From assembly GCF_024139115.2 (NCBI RefSeq), contig NC_085141.1, positions 242,783,047 to 242,847,046 of the forward strand: DNA of 64,000 nucleotides, in the 5' to 3' direction. This document shows, piece by piece, positions 35,176 through 46,491 of the stretch. A model generated the notes under the pieces. The model made no database searches. It was not told the DNA's origin and saw nothing but the letters and a program-made list of their open reading frames with translations. Both the position numbers and the translations under genes were made by a program. Source of the DNA: Armigeres subalbatus (taxonomy: Eukaryota > Arthropoda > Insecta > Diptera > Culicidae). Each line of letters starts with the position of its first letter. Position 1 is the stretch's first letter.

Positions 35176-35294
35176 ATCGTTAAAAATATGTTTCGCTGTC
35201 AATTCTAGAAATCAATTTTGAATCTTAAACATGTGTTTACCCAAGAGGCCACTCCAGGTTATTTTTCCTAAGCAACGAAGTGATAGATTTTATA

Positions 35295-35486
35295 GGGGAA
35301 ATTACAGCTTTGGAAGGATTTTTGTTCTATTATCGGCAGGGGGTTTTCTATAACTAATTATGCTCAACTTTGGCCTAAACACTCTTTGCATACCAAAGCA
35401 TATTGTGGCCAAGTTTTATAAAATTTGGTCAACTAAAACCCCCCTGACAATAATAGAACAAAGCCTGCAAAAACCGTCATTTCCCC
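35295..35486. mobile_element. Short MITE, TATA- or TA-flanked (192 bp)
   Basis: Left GGGGAAATTACAG, then TTGTTCTATTATCGGCAGGG; right CCCCTGACAATAATAGAACA, then GTCATTTCCCC. The arms are inverted over about 55 bp. Flanks are TATA (35291-35294 and 35487-35490), which can also be read as TA with TAGGGG ends. It is non-coding. Confidence 0.8.
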
Positions 35487-35650
35487 TATATAGATTTTCA
35501 GTAAAAATCATACCGATTGCTGTCACAATCGTACCGGTTGCTGATTGGTTGAAAATGACATTCGATTACTTCGATTGGTGGTGGCGCGTTTTTCGTAGGG
35601 CAGCATGTTGTTAGTTTGGCCGTGTTGCAGGTTTGTAAAGTTGATATTAA

Positions 35651-35880
35651 GGGTCTGTCTCATTTGGAGAATTAAACTGAAATTAAACTTAAAAGTGACA
35701 TTTCAATAATTAACAAATAACCCTGCTCGCAGAGCAAGATTACTTTTGACAGATATCGAATCATTTTGCATCGATGTCTTATTGGAATTGCTGGGCAGCA
35801 CCAGCCATTCGTATTATCGGGTTATTTGCTAATTTTCGAACTGTCACTTTTAAGTTTAATTCTCCAAATGAGACAGACCC
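35651..35880. mobile_element. MITE with TAA duplication, Harbinger-like (230 bp)
   Basis: The ends GGGTCTGTCTCATTTGGAGA and TCTCCAAATGAGACAGACCC are perfect 20-bp inverted repeats. The homology continues inward (AATTAAACT, AAAAGTGACA). A 3-bp TAA flanks both sides (35648-35650 and 35881-35883), as in the PIF/Harbinger group. It is non-coding. Confidence 0.88.
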
Positions 35881-36264
35881 TAAGCAAAATACGTAAATGT
35901 TTGAGTTTCAGTTTTTTGGCAAAAAATGAGTTTATATTGAACTGCAAACGCCATATTAATTATTCTCAAGGGTTGTAAAGGTTTAAAACTGTTGATTTTA
36001 AGCATTACGATTCACCTTTCTGTCATTTTCGATCTCGAACAAATATTTACATTAGCGAAAACTTCTCTCTGTTAGTCTTTCGCTTCTCTTACATCAATAA
36101 TGAATGGAACGGAAAGAAAAACATCAAGTTTCGATACATGATATTTGGAAGATTTTGCACCAAATTACTTTGGCTGCACTGGCGACCGCACCTCGTCAGA
36201 GCCACCGAATAAAAAACAACAAGGCAGTCTCAATTGAGTTGGCACATCCTATCCTAGGTTTTAA

Positions 36265-36445
36265 GGTTCCCCCAAACACACGCGATGCGACAGTCGCGAC
36301 GCGATTCTAGCGCTTGGCGACAGCGATTCTGTCGCCGTTGGTATGGAAGCGTAAATAGAGCATTGCCTGCAGCGACCCAACGATAGAATCGCGGCGACTA
36401 GTTATCGCCGTCGCGGCGGTGAAATCGCTTAGGTTTGGGGGAGCC
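36265..36445. mobile_element. Short GC-rich MITE (181 bp)
   Basis: The ends GGTTCCCCCAAAC and GTTTGGGGGAGCC are inverted and flanked by TTTAA (36260-36264 and 36446-36450). The interior is rich in GCGAC and GTCGC words that can pair with one another (for example GCGACAGCGATTC and GAATCGCGGCGAC). It is non-coding. Confidence 0.8.
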
Positions 36446-36960
36446 TTTAAACAATTTTTGTCGCAGACAATGAGACATCGTAGTAAGCCTTGCGGGCGGT
36501 CGGTTGTGTTTCAATTTTTGGCAGCATAGTTTTCTAGCTGTTGCTAAATCGAGTTTTTTTCGCCTAGGGTTACGCATGTCGTCGGACAGATAGCTTCCGC
36601 AGAGTGCATGAATCTTTGTTCTGTGTTCCGCGATTTTTTAGTGTCTATAATTTCACTTTGTATGCGTTACGCAGGTGTGTTACGTATTAAGCTATCAAGA
36701 AATCTCGTGAATTATTTAATAAAATGTATGGTATTTGAAACATATTCACTTTGATATTGAAAATATAATTATAACAAATGATATGATATGGAAATATGCC
36801 TATTTTTCTGATTTGTTTCAAAGAAACAAATGATTTTAATTGAGGAAGCATGTACAAAAAAATCTTCTCAGAAAAGCAAAAACGTAAAAATTTAAAGGGA
36901 TTTCAAAAATTTCTTCTGTGGAAGCTAGATAGCAAATGTGAGCATGTTTTGAGACACTAA

Positions 36961-37363
36961 TGGAACGTACACACGGTCAAGCAGTTTGACCAACATTGAC
37001 TCCACCTCTCGTTTATTCAAAGATCCATCAAGTTTAACCAACAGCGGCACGAACAATCAATTTATTCGACCAACAATATCACACACGAACGACCGAAGCA
37101 CCAACTTGAGCACCAACCATCAAAAAATATATGAGGGTTTTTGCAACTTCACTAAACATGCTCAAACATGTTCGGCGAACCTTGACTCCACCCCCGACAA
37201 CTCAAACCAAAATCAAACCGTTTTAATTTTTTCCAACCGAGCCGCCAACTGTCAAATGATTGTTCGAACAACTTCACACACGTTCAAACAAAGCAGCAAC
37301 CGAAGCGTTTTCTGGGGGCGGAGTCAATGTTCGTCAAACTGCTTGACTGGTGTGTACGTTGCA
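36961..37363. mobile_element. MITE with TAA duplication and 45-bp TIRs (403 bp)
   Basis: Left TGGAACGTACACACGGTCAA then GCAGTTTGACCAACATTGAC; right GTCAATGTTCGTCAAACTGC then TTGACTGGTGTGTACGTTGCA. The arms pair over about 45 bp. A TAA flanks both ends (36958-36960 and 37364-37366), consistent with PIF/Harbinger. The 126-codon frame inside it is a by-product and is not called. Confidence 0.88.
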
Positions 37364-37366
37364 TAA

Positions 37367-37854
37367 TAGACCACTTATATGCATGTATGTGTGCGTATAT
37401 GTGTAAATTCTGAAATTTACTACCATATAAATTTCACTCATTTTTAAGGTATTAAACAAGTTTAGTTTTAACAAATTAGGCATCGATAAGGCGAAATATA
37501 TGTTATTATTGAACGCTATTGAGTTTCGCTCAGATCAATGACTGATTTAGTTAGTTCTGGATTAATTAATATCGAGGTCTCTGGAAATTACGAGTACAAT
37601 ATATGCAACCAACGTTACGATAGTTACTAACTATGTCACAATCGCTATTCAATCCGACGAGCGCCTTATAGATAGGCAGCATGAAGTACAGTGCGTTATC
37701 ATTCGTTGAGTTGTCACTCAACCCATGACATCCGCCTTTGGGTAGGCAATTATTTTGTCACTTTCACGGTGAATCGCCGTGGGAAGTTGAGTAGTTTTAT
37801 CTCGTTTTAAATACTGGAGTCTGTAAAAAATTTCCTTATAACTAAGGAAGGGTC
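37367..37854. other. Unique AT-rich DNA, no gene recognised
   Basis: No element ends, arrays or convincing coding frames are visible. Confidence 0.4.
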
Positions 37855-37990
37855 AAAATCTCACTGTAGGTGGATTAATCTGGGTTTTTTTTTATGTAGG
37901 AAACGCGAGTGGGCCTTTTTGGAGGGTGTTTTTAATTGTTTGTGTTGTGCCATATAAAAAACCAGAATAATCCACCTAGCAGTGAAGATG
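37855..37990. mobile_element. Small MITE with AGGTGGATTAATC arms
   Basis: CACTGTAGGTGGATTAATCT (from 37862) and GAATAATCCACCTAGCAGTG (from about 37964) are inverted around a T-rich centre. A related fragment, CACCGCTAGGTGGATTATAT, lies at about 44660. The borders are approximate. Confidence 0.65.
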
Positions 37991-38593
37991 CATTTTTTTG
38001 GCAACATAAAATGTAGTAAGAAAAATTCATTAGAAAGGTCAAAAAAGCACTATTTGTATTAATTTTAATGCATTGCAGCATTTTATTTAAGAAAAAATCT
38101 ATTTCGAAATTACAATGTTTTTCCTATTCTGTAATGTGTCTTTCTGTGTACTGGTCATGATCAAGTATTGTACCGTTTTTTTGTTGATTTAATATTATAG
38201 TTCACATTATAATGAAAATCTACGTAGTTATCTACAAAACCATCCCCAGTTTAATCTGTAAACCACCAAAAAGATACAGAGCTTTATAGTTTATATAAAT
38301 CAAATTTTAAAAGAAAGAGAATAAAGCAAGTATAATGAATAAGCTTTCGATTCATCCAATCCCAATTGTTCGATTTAAGGGCAAGAAATTTTCCTAAAAA
38401 TGAAAACTTTACCATATTTTGTTGTATTACAAGTTAGAAAATGCGAGCATAAGATAACATTATTTATTCACAAACCTATTTTCCTTAATGCTGTAGATCT
38501 TATAGAGTTCTAATATATTATCCGGCTATAGTTTAATTGATACAATCGATGTGAAATGAACATGATAATACTTAATTTCCATTTAATCTTGTA
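37991..38593. other. Unique AT-rich DNA, no gene recognised
   Basis: No coding frame, array or element end can be supported here. Confidence 0.4.
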
Positions 38594-39114
38594 CCGTCAA
38601 ATGGGGGGAAGATGATCATTGAGGCGAAGATGATCATTTGATGTGTCAGTCAAAAGTGTCTAATTTTTTTATGAAACGGTAGTCAACAATATTATCCGTT
38701 CAAGTAATGTTACCGCTAGGTAGAAAATCCGAGTTTTTCGATTATAATCATGAAAATGTATTTTGTGAAGAAAGAGAGAGATAGTCATAAATGACGCTAT
38801 TTTCGTTTCAAATATTGACAAATATTGAATTCAACATTCATACAAATAACCTAGTGTATTTTGACTACTACAGGTCATAATGATTTTAGTAGAGCTGTCT
38901 TGATCAACTTCACCCCAAAACAGATTACTCAAAAAATGTGTGATAATTTAATTTATTTTAATAAATGCGAACGCATTTCAGAAAACTAAAGTTGTTGATT
39001 ATTGCAACGTATAGCAGTACATGTTTTGAAAATATTTGTTTCGATTTAAAATGTAAACACACATTGTTATTGCATGTTTTGTCTTAAAAATGATCATCTT
39101 CCCCCAGATGACGG
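38594..39114. mobile_element. TA-flanked MITE (521 bp)
   Basis: The ends CCGTCAAATGGGGGGAAGAT and ATCTTCCCCCAGATGACGG are inverted, continuing inward with GATCA. TA flanks both sides (38592-38593 and 39115-39116), so it belongs with Tc1/mariner-type MITEs. The interior is AT-rich and non-coding. Confidence 0.85.
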
Positions 39115-39443
39115 TACCACACTAATGTGCATATGCAATGATAGTCTGGTGGAATATAAATATAAGGTCTCTCGATCTAAAGATTATTAATCTGTACCAT
39201 TAGTTCTAGTCCTGCATTGTCCATTTTTGTGTTATAACCGTTATTTTATCTGAATCGAAATAAAAGAACAAAAGCTGAGCTGATAAAATGAGTAAAAACA
39301 TTGCACCAAGATGAAAACGTAACGCCTGCCTGATTTGGACGCAGCTCTGCTGCGCGAAACGTTAGCCTAATTTTGACCTTTTTATTTTAGACGAGTTCTC
39401 TCCTAAACTCTCAACTGAATGATAAGACTTAGCCAAGAATAAT

Positions 39444-39682
39444 AATTCAAGACAAAATTTTCAAAACGACTTATCTGCTTTTGTAAACAAAGATTCAAAC
39501 GACGATTTGACGAATCTGATTGCCCTCCCACGCAAACCAACACCATCAACAGGTAGCGGAAACCTTCACCTACCTATTGATGGTGCTGGTTTGCGTGGGA
39601 GAGCTATCAGATTCGTCAAATCGTCGTTTGAATCTTTGATTACAAAAGCAGATAAGTCGTTTTGAAAATTTTGTCTTGAATT
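39444..39682. repeat. Near-perfect 239-bp palindrome
   Basis: The left arm begins AATTCAAGACAAAATTTTCA and the right arm ends TGAAAATTTTGTCTTGAATT. The arms (about 110 bp each) pair with few mismatches through GATTCAAACGACGATTTGAC and GCACCATCAA-type blocks to a short centre near 39560. It may be a foldback MITE. No target duplication is obvious. A transcript would form a long dsRNA-like hairpin. Confidence 0.9.
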
Positions 39683-39708
39683 CAGGCCTCTTGCACTTTG
39701 GCACTCTA

Positions 39709-40305
39709 CACTCAAAATAATTGTCACTTAATTTCCACTATAAAAATCAGGTAGGCTTTAAAAATCGACGTTTATGATGACCTTACATGTGTCTAATAAA
39801 ACTTACTCACATGTCATATGCATACCAAAAAGAAATGTAGTGAAATTTAAATTAAAACGTAGAAAACAATATCTATGTTCTTTTCTAGTAAATACTACTT
39901 GTCACAAATGTATGAAAAATATATGAGTGGGGTACTCAGACTGAAATGTATGTTTTCCATCAATCGCTAATGAAAAATTGTTCAAAAATGTCATAAGAGC
40001 AATTTACAAAAATAAATGTGAGTATGAAATAAATATTTCATTACTCTGTTTTTGGTCCCGTCCGCTTCTAGTGGACGGGAATTATTATCACTAACACGGA
40101 TATTTCTCAAACTATAATGCCAATTCACTTAAAATCTATGTGTTTGTTGAAATTTCAATTCACTTAAATTTAATTACATTTTTCAAGCGAATTGAGAGCT
40201 GTGAGTACCATCACTAACGAAATATTTAAGTTTTACAATCGAACCTAGATGGAAAAAATCTACATATGTTTTCCAGTAACTTCCAAGTGAAAATTATTTT
40301 GAGTG
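39709..40305. mobile_element. TA-flanked MITE (597 bp)
   Basis: The ends CACTCAAAATAATTGTCACT and AGTGAAAATTATTTTGAGTG are inverted and flanked by TA (39707-39708 and 40306-40307). The AT-rich interior is non-coding. A CGTCCGCTTCTAGTGGACGG hairpin sits near 40060-40078. Confidence 0.85.
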
Positions 40306-40604
40306 TAGATAACAACGTGTAGAATCGAAATACGGGTGAGAAAAAGTAACGAAAATTAATCACTACCGGGCGAACTGTAGTGAGATTAAAGGATAAACCT
40401 TCGAACGAAGGTTTTTTTTGTTGGGCTAGGTTCCGAAGACGTCGTGGTCGTTGTAAATCCACATCGATAACCTCAATCTGCCCACCACACACGTGTAACC
40501 GGAGTCGACACCAATGAAGCGCTGAAGCCGTGGATGCATAGGGGGCACACCAGCAGTAACATCTTTGCAGCTTCGAACATCTCGCCGACCCGGTCACGTT
40601 CCGT

Positions 40605-40985
40605 CGACAACGAAAATATCAAGTCCCGTTCCGGCACCCAGCGGTCGTCAGTGCTCCCGCTGCCGGTCTGTAAGTTCATCACCAACCGAAAGCAAGTCTC
40701 GTTCCGGCACTCGGTCGACTATGTCCCCGCTTCCGGTCTGTAAGTTCGTCATCAACAGAAGTCTAGTCTCGTTCCGGCACCCAACGGCTGACCGTGCTCC
40801 CGCTGCCGGTTACAAAGTGCGTCAGCAGACATCAAGTCTCGTTCCGGCACCCAGCGGTCGACGGTGTTCCCGCTGACGGATAGAAAGTTCATCACCAGAC
40901 TAATCAAACCTCGTTACGGCACCCAGCGGTCGACTGCGCTACCGCTGCCGGATAGAACGTTAGTAAGCAGGCCACTCGAGCGGCG
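40605..40985. repeat. GC-rich tandem repeat, about 70-73 bp, five copies
   Basis: The landmark CGTTCCGGCAC recurs at 40627, 40700, 40770 and 40840, with a variant (CGTTACGGCAC) at 40912. Between landmarks lie CCCAGCGGTCGAC and TCCCGCTGCCGG blocks, then AAGTTCATCACCA. Copies are clearly related but not identical. The surrounding 40430-41060 is also GC-rich compared with its neighbours, suggesting one inserted unit. A 103-codon + frame crosses it without a known motif. Confidence 0.85.
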
Positions 40986-41708
40986 CGCAAGCGGTCATCC
41001 GATCGCCGAATCTTCGCAGTAGCGGTAAGCAACGACGGTTGCCAACGATACAGGTCAGACCTTTCTAGTTTTATTTATTGAATGCGCATATCAATAGCTA
41101 GGTTAAGAATATTTCTAAAATTAAAACGAAAATGTATGGATCCACACGAACTCAGAATAGCTACTTTTGCTAAACGCAACCACACACCTAGCCAAACGAT
41201 GTGAGCGAATGCCAAAACTGCAATATCCACCTGAAGTTTTTTTCCTCTTAGATAAATAGTTTGAACATGCAAACTACTTTGTTATTTCGTTGAGGTTGTT
41301 TTTAGAGATTGGATCACGATCGATAGACCCGCCCTGAAAGAGTTAGCTTGGACGGCTTCACATGCGTTTCCGCATCACGCTCTAGGGCGTGTTGGCGCTT
41401 AAGCGGAAATTGTAGATTGATTTTAGGGTATCGGTCGAAGCCGGACCGAGACAGACAAGCAGCGTGAAACCTTGCGTGCTCCAGGGTACCAAACTTCCGT
41501 TTCAAACTTTGCTCCAATTCCACCTGCTCTCCATTGTTTCGGACCTCATGCCAATGGTTTATAATTACCCCAACCTGGTAACATTTGCTTTGGTTCCGTA
41601 TCGTATCGTATCGGCCAGGCTCGGAATCGTACCAAAGTAAACATTACAGTGTGTATTTATTAAAATAGAGAGAATTGCTGATCTGGGGGCATTTTTCTTA
41701 TTATGATA
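40986..41708. other. Unclassified DNA, no gene recognised
   Basis: GC-moderate near the tandem repeat, then AT-rich. Minus frames of 65-69 codons show no motif. Confidence 0.35.
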
Positions 41709-41710
41709 TA

Positions 41711-42130
41711 CACCGTGTCCAATTCTCATACAAATTCAAACTTTGATTATTTCACATCAGATATTCAGATTTTAATACTAATTGTTTTTATTGGAAGTGA
41801 ATGTAATATGGATCAATTACAGCATGTGTGCCTTTTTTATCAGCTTCAAACATTTTTCAAAACTATCGCAAGCGGCACGCACGTAAAACTATGGTTTTGG
41901 ACTGGGCCAAAATAAAACACTTTATGCTCGATTTTTTTGACAGCATATATGATCGCACAAAATAATCTAATGGGCTTACATCTGGTGAACTGGGAGGACA
42001 TTCTGCAGTTTTGCCCAAGTTTAGTGTATGAGATGCCACATGGAATCGTCCTTTCCGAACATTTTCTCTAAGCTTGGCCAAAGGATATTCTGTAGCACTT
42101 CCGTTGTGTAATAAATCTTAACACCATTCT
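41711..42130 (-). pseudogene. Mariner-type transposase C-terminal fragment
   Basis: On the minus strand, 42081-41863 reads NLGKTAECPPSSPDVSPLDY, then FVRSYMLSKK. This matches the SPDLxPxDYxxWxxxK block of mariner transposases, which contains the third catalytic aspartate. The putative element end CACCGTGTCCAATTCTCATA starts at 41711 next to TA (41709-41710). No matching right end was found, so the element is 5-prime truncated. Confidence 0.75.
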
Positions 42131-42458
42131 TGAGCTTGAGCTCGATTAACGGCCCTCGATTAACGATCGACGGCAAATGGCCGCGTATTGCTGCATTGAA
42201 TCATAATTCCTTATAAGGAATAAAATATCGAGGAAACAAAGCACTCAATTGTTAACACCAATGTAAATTATCCGAATTGTTTATGTTCTGTAAGCTGATT
42301 ATACCAAGGAATGGTCCAGTTTGAACTTTTTTTCCAGCAGCAGTCGTTCCGGCTCCGCAGTTGAAATATTGAAGAAAAACTTTATGAAAGGATTGATGAG
42401 AATAGTACTGTCAGCACTCCTGTGGATTGGGTCTTGTTTTGAACTTCAATGTGTAATA

Positions 42459-42540
42459 ATAGTGCAGTGGTTAAGTACAAGGGCTCTCGATCTAAAGGTC
42501 GTGAGTTCGAACCCCAGTTTGTGCATCCTGTTTTTTTTAT
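42459..42540 (+). other. tRNA-like sequence followed by a T run
   Basis: An A-box-like TAGTGCAGTGGTTAAG and a B-box-like GAGTTCGAACCCC have roughly tRNA spacing. A run of eight T follows at about 42530, a typical Pol III terminator. Acceptor-stem pairing is poor, so this is more likely a tRNA pseudogene or SINE head than a working tRNA. Confidence 0.45.
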
Positions 42541-42780
42541 GTCAAGTCCAAATAATGGTATAATCGTTTCTGTGATGTTTATAATAAATCGTTGGAATAA
42601 GATTGAATACGTTGGAATAAGTCGAATGGACATTTAGTCGATATCAAATTATAGAATCAAGAATCTTCGTACATTTGGTCGAAAGCGGATTTCCAAATGA
42701 ATAATCTTGATACATTTAGTCGAATGGATATTTGAAAGAAAGGAACTTTAGTCAATAATAATGAATATTTTATTGCAGTA

Positions 42781-43030
42781 CAGTGATCGTTCACTAATTG
42801 GGGCACGACCTCAACCCAACTAGCGAAAGCCGTTCGCTAATTGGGGCGTTTTGGCAAGCGTCAATGTTGTTTACTCTTTGCATTGAACAAAGGACCCCGT
42901 CAAACACGGAAACAAAACGTCAACGCGTTTTTGACAACACATTCTGACGTTTAGCTGCTTTTTAATTGGGTTTCGCCCCAATTAGCGAACCCCCAACTAG
43001 AAAAAAAACTCAATTAGCGAACGTTCACTG
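42781..43030. mobile_element. TA-flanked MITE, pogo/Tigger-like (250 bp)
   Basis: The ends CAGTGATCGTTCACTAATTG and CAATTAGCGAACGTTCACTG are inverted and flanked by TA (42779-42780 and 43031-43032). GCTAATTGGGGC and GCCCCAATTAGCGAA repeat inside. CAGT termini plus TA fit the pogo group. It is non-coding. Confidence 0.88.
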
Positions 43031-43293
43031 TATATCAAAAAATAACAAAATCATTACTCCAATGTTGTCCAAAGAATTCTGGGTTCATAAAAAAATAATA
43101 ATGGGAAAACGGTGAATATTATCGACAGCATATTGACTTTAGTAAACCCCTCTAATCAACTACGATGAACCTATACCACCTGGCCAAAATATTTTTAGTC
43201 CAATAGACCAATACAAAATGAATTCCCCTACGAAAATCTGATGTATGTGCGGGTCGTATTTTTTTAACATAGGGTAATGCATTGATGCACGAC

Positions 43294-43489
43294 AATAGAG
43301 GTAATAAACTATAGAGGACACTTGTCGCTGTCGTCACTGGCGAAACATCTTTTGCTGGCGAGGATAGGGCACTAAATGTCAACAAAGGAAAAATCAGTAC
43401 GTTTTGACAGATAGGTACCCAACATGTTTGGGGACGATATCAAAGGGAACCGCAGCGACAATCGTCCTCTATACTTTATTACCTCTATT
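43294..43489. mobile_element. Short MITE with 8-bp duplication (196 bp)
   Basis: The ends AATAGAGGTAATAAACTATA and TATACTTTATTACCTCTATT are inverted over about 37 bp. The flanks are identical octamers TGCACGAC (43286-43293 and 43490-43497), as expected for hAT-type transposition. It is non-coding. Confidence 0.88.
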
Positions 43490-44689
43490 TGCACGACCCA
43501 GCAGTATTTAGTGCTTTCCAAGCTACCACACGGGAGTTTACTGCAGTGTCGGACTCGACCAGTGAAGGTGATACAGACTAAATTCCCTTGGGCTCCACCC
43601 ATCATTTCCCTTAGGAACTGCCTCCCAGCATTACTTCTGGGGGATAGGCAAAAAAGTGGGCCGATCCCGGCGGTACTGCAATAACGGGTCAACCCGTGGC
43701 GGAAATGGAGCATGCCCATAACCATTCCGCCCGTTTCCAAAAATCTTAAACTGACTTTGTTGTCTCCCTATGGAAGAGCTACGTTAAGCTGACAAGAACA
43801 GATATTACACTTTGCCTTTAGGTCGAGAAACGATGAACGCAAAATGAACTTTTGTTCCAGTTAATACCCCGCTCAAGTGTCAAAATCCTTTAGGTGGAAA
43901 AATTTGATGAACTCCTGCACAGGCTGAAAGTGAATTTAATACAGAACTTATTATTGTATAAATATTGAGTGAAAGAAAAAGTATCAATGAAAAGAATAAG
44001 AAAACCATTTCCATGCGATCTAAAATATTTCCATTCGACTAAACGTCCTTTCAACGAAATGTCATTTTAACAAATGTCATTCAACTAAATGTCAATCAAC
44101 GAAATGCTCCAAAGCCGACTACGATGAAGTATTGGCAAAATAACTATGATATCATAGGTTTTTGAGCTTGCCATTTCTGTAGGATTTTAATTTTTCTATA
44201 GCCCATTAAGGTCTTCAGAAGTTTCTGCTTGCTCAGATGAAAAATCTCCTGTAGCTTTCGCATTCGAATTATCCATTTTATCAAATTGTCTAATAGCGGC
44301 CGAAATTCGCTTACAATTACCTAATTTCCATTCAACTAAATGTACTTTCGACTAAATGTCCATTCGATCAAAAGTCCTTCCAACTAAATGTCATTCGACC
44401 AAACGTCATCCGATGAACTGTCCCAAAGCCCTTTCCGTATACTTAGTGTACGAGAAAGGCAAAACATTGTTTTTTTCTCCATTTTTCCATTTTAAAATCG
44501 AAAAAAAAAATGTTTTTGAAAACTACTGCAATGCATTCAAATGAACGCAATAAATGTAAATTGATGAAAATAACTGAATCTAACTCCTTAAAGTGCAATT
44601 TTGACCTCTCTTATATGCTTTTCTCGTAACATTTTATTATACACGAGAAAGGCACAATCACCGCTAGGTGGATTATATTGAGTTTAGTT

Positions 44690-45725
44690 TTTATTTTTTA
44701 TTTGTTCTCGATGTTCCTCGAATTTCCCCTGAAAATTTTTCGGATTTCCACGGGAAATTTTTAGAATCTCCACGAAAAATTCCTCAAATTTCCACAGAAA
44801 ATGACTCGAACTTCCATGGAAAATTGAAATTGCATGCCATGAAATTTCATGCCAAAAGTTCAATGGAAAGTTGCCCGAATTTCCAAGAAAAATTGCTCGA
44901 ATTTTCACAGAAAATACCTTAAGTTCAGATGGGAAATTCCTCGACTTTGGAATTTGCACCAATTTCAACGGGAAATCCCTCAGATTTTCACGAAAACTTT
45001 TTTAATTTCCATGAAAAAATCACCGAATGCGAATACGGGAAAACGCCAGAGTTTCCATGGGAAAGCCTGAAATTCCACAAAAAATGCCCAGATCTCCACG
45101 AAAAATTGCTCGAATGTCCACGGAAAATTCCTCATATTTCCATGAAAAATCCCTCCTATTTCTACGGAAAACTGTTCGAATTGGCACGGTGTATTGCCTT
45201 ATTTTCCACGGGAAATTTGCCGAGTTTCCATGTAAACTACTCGAATTTCCACGGGAAGTTGCCTGAATTTCCACTGAAAATTGAAAATTTTCACGAAAAA
45301 TTACTCAATCTTCTATGGAAAATGGCTTAAATTTCCACGAAAAATGGCCCGAATTTCCACATAAAATTCTTTGAGTTTCCACGGAAAATTGCTCGAATTT
45401 CCATTTCCATTTCCAAATATTTTAAATTTCCTGTCTGAATTCCTCGACTTTCAAATTTTATGAATTTCCAATGAAATGCACACCAATTTCAACACGAAAT
45501 CCTGCGGATATCTAAAAGAGTATTTTTGAATTTCTTCGAAATTTTCCTCCTATTTTCACGAGAAACTGCCCGAATTCCAAAAAAAAATTGATTTTCCACG
45601 AGAAATTCTCCAAGTCTGCTCGAACGGGAAATGGCTCGAATTTCCATGGAAAAATTCCATAATTTACAGGTAAAAATCGCCGAATTTCGACGAGAAATTT
45701 CCCAATTACAAAATTACTTGTAGGG
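44690..45725. repeat. TTTCCACGGGAAA minisatellite, block 1
   Basis: Loosely conserved 22-24-bp units combine CTCGAATTTCCACGG and GAAAATTG-type words, with a palindromic core TTTCCACGGGAAA. Divergence is higher than in the other arrays. Open frames on both strands (up to 133 codons) come from the repeat. Further blocks of the same array follow at 46790, 49816 and 50667, separated by insertions. Confidence 0.85.
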
Positions 45726-45762
45726 GGTCCCGTAGCGTAGTTGGCTACACGTTCGCCTTATA

Positions 45763-46491
45763 CAGGGTGTTCAATAAGTTCGAATACACTTTCAAAAAAT
45801 GTTTAAAAATTGAAAATAAATTATTTCTTTTCCCGGTTGCATTTCACTGAAAGTATTGTTCATAAGGAACGTTTGTAACATTTCTTTTGGAATGACCTCT
45901 ATTTTGTACTTCTTCACGAGCTTCAAACGTTTCTAAAACCAATCGCAAGCGGCACACACGGTCTGCATGGGCATTTCGTTCCGGATTTTGAGAATTACGT
46001 CTTGAACTGGTCCAAGTTACTGACCTTGTATTCGTACAGCTTGAACATAATAAAGGACCACACAAAAAGTTAAGAGGGTTCAAATCTGGAAACTGTGAGG
46101 TCGCAAAGTTTAGCCCAAAAGTCGATGAAATTGTCCCCATATTAGGCTAAAATATCAATTTCCGTGTATAAAGGTTTATCGTCCTATTGGAACACGTAGG
46201 GCTCATCTCCGTCTAAGCACCGGGCCACAGGGGGCACCAATCGTCCCCAAAACCTCATTTTCGTAGTACGCCGCAATGATTTTGAAATTCAAAAATGGCT
46301 ATTTATGATGCCCAATCCATTTTCAACGCACGTAATAAACAAACAACAAGTGACAGATGGTCAACATCCCACACATCCTATAGCGTATATATATACCGCT
46401 AACACTGACACCAATACTAATACAGAATATGTACATTGGGCTTACAAACACAATGATCAAACATTTGTATTCGTACTTATTGAACACCCTG
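45763..46491. mobile_element. Mariner-type element (729 bp), TA-flanked
   Basis: The ends CAGGGTGTTCAATAAGTTCG and CGTACTTATTGAACACCCTG are inverted. TA flanks both sides (45761-45762 and 46492-46493). The internal transposase relic is on the minus strand. The element is shorter than full-length mariners (about 1.3 kb), so it is internally deleted. Confidence 0.9.
45844..46300 (-). pseudogene. Mariner-type transposase pseudogene (C-terminal part)
   Basis: The minus frame 46140-45844 reads LNFATSQFPDLNPLNFLCG, matching the PDLNPxDxxxWG block around the last catalytic aspartate of mariner transposases. Sequence upstream on the minus strand (to about 46300) looks like further degenerate transposase. 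The N-terminal DNA-binding region is absent. Confidence 0.75.

Larger units (their letters stand above)
42600..44420. mobile_element. Foldback-like locus with GTCGAATGG minisatellite arms
   Basis: The left block, 42615-42740, has units such as GTCGAATGGACATTTAGTCG. The right blocks, 43990-44110 and 44330-44420, have the inverse type, CCATTCGACTAAACGTCC and AAATGTCCATTCGATC. The unit resembles the GGCCGAAT units of 9760-11260 and 57646-59337. Two MITEs (42781-43030 and 43294-43489) sit between the arms. The borders are approximate. Confidence 0.6.

Noticed and set aside
36986..37366. 126-codon + ORF
   Set aside because: It lies wholly within the TAA-flanked MITE and reads through its right TIR.
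42459..42540. Functional tRNA gene
   Set aside because: A and B boxes are present, but the acceptor and D stems do not pair well. The 45726, 55630 and 59641 heads are likewise SINE-type.
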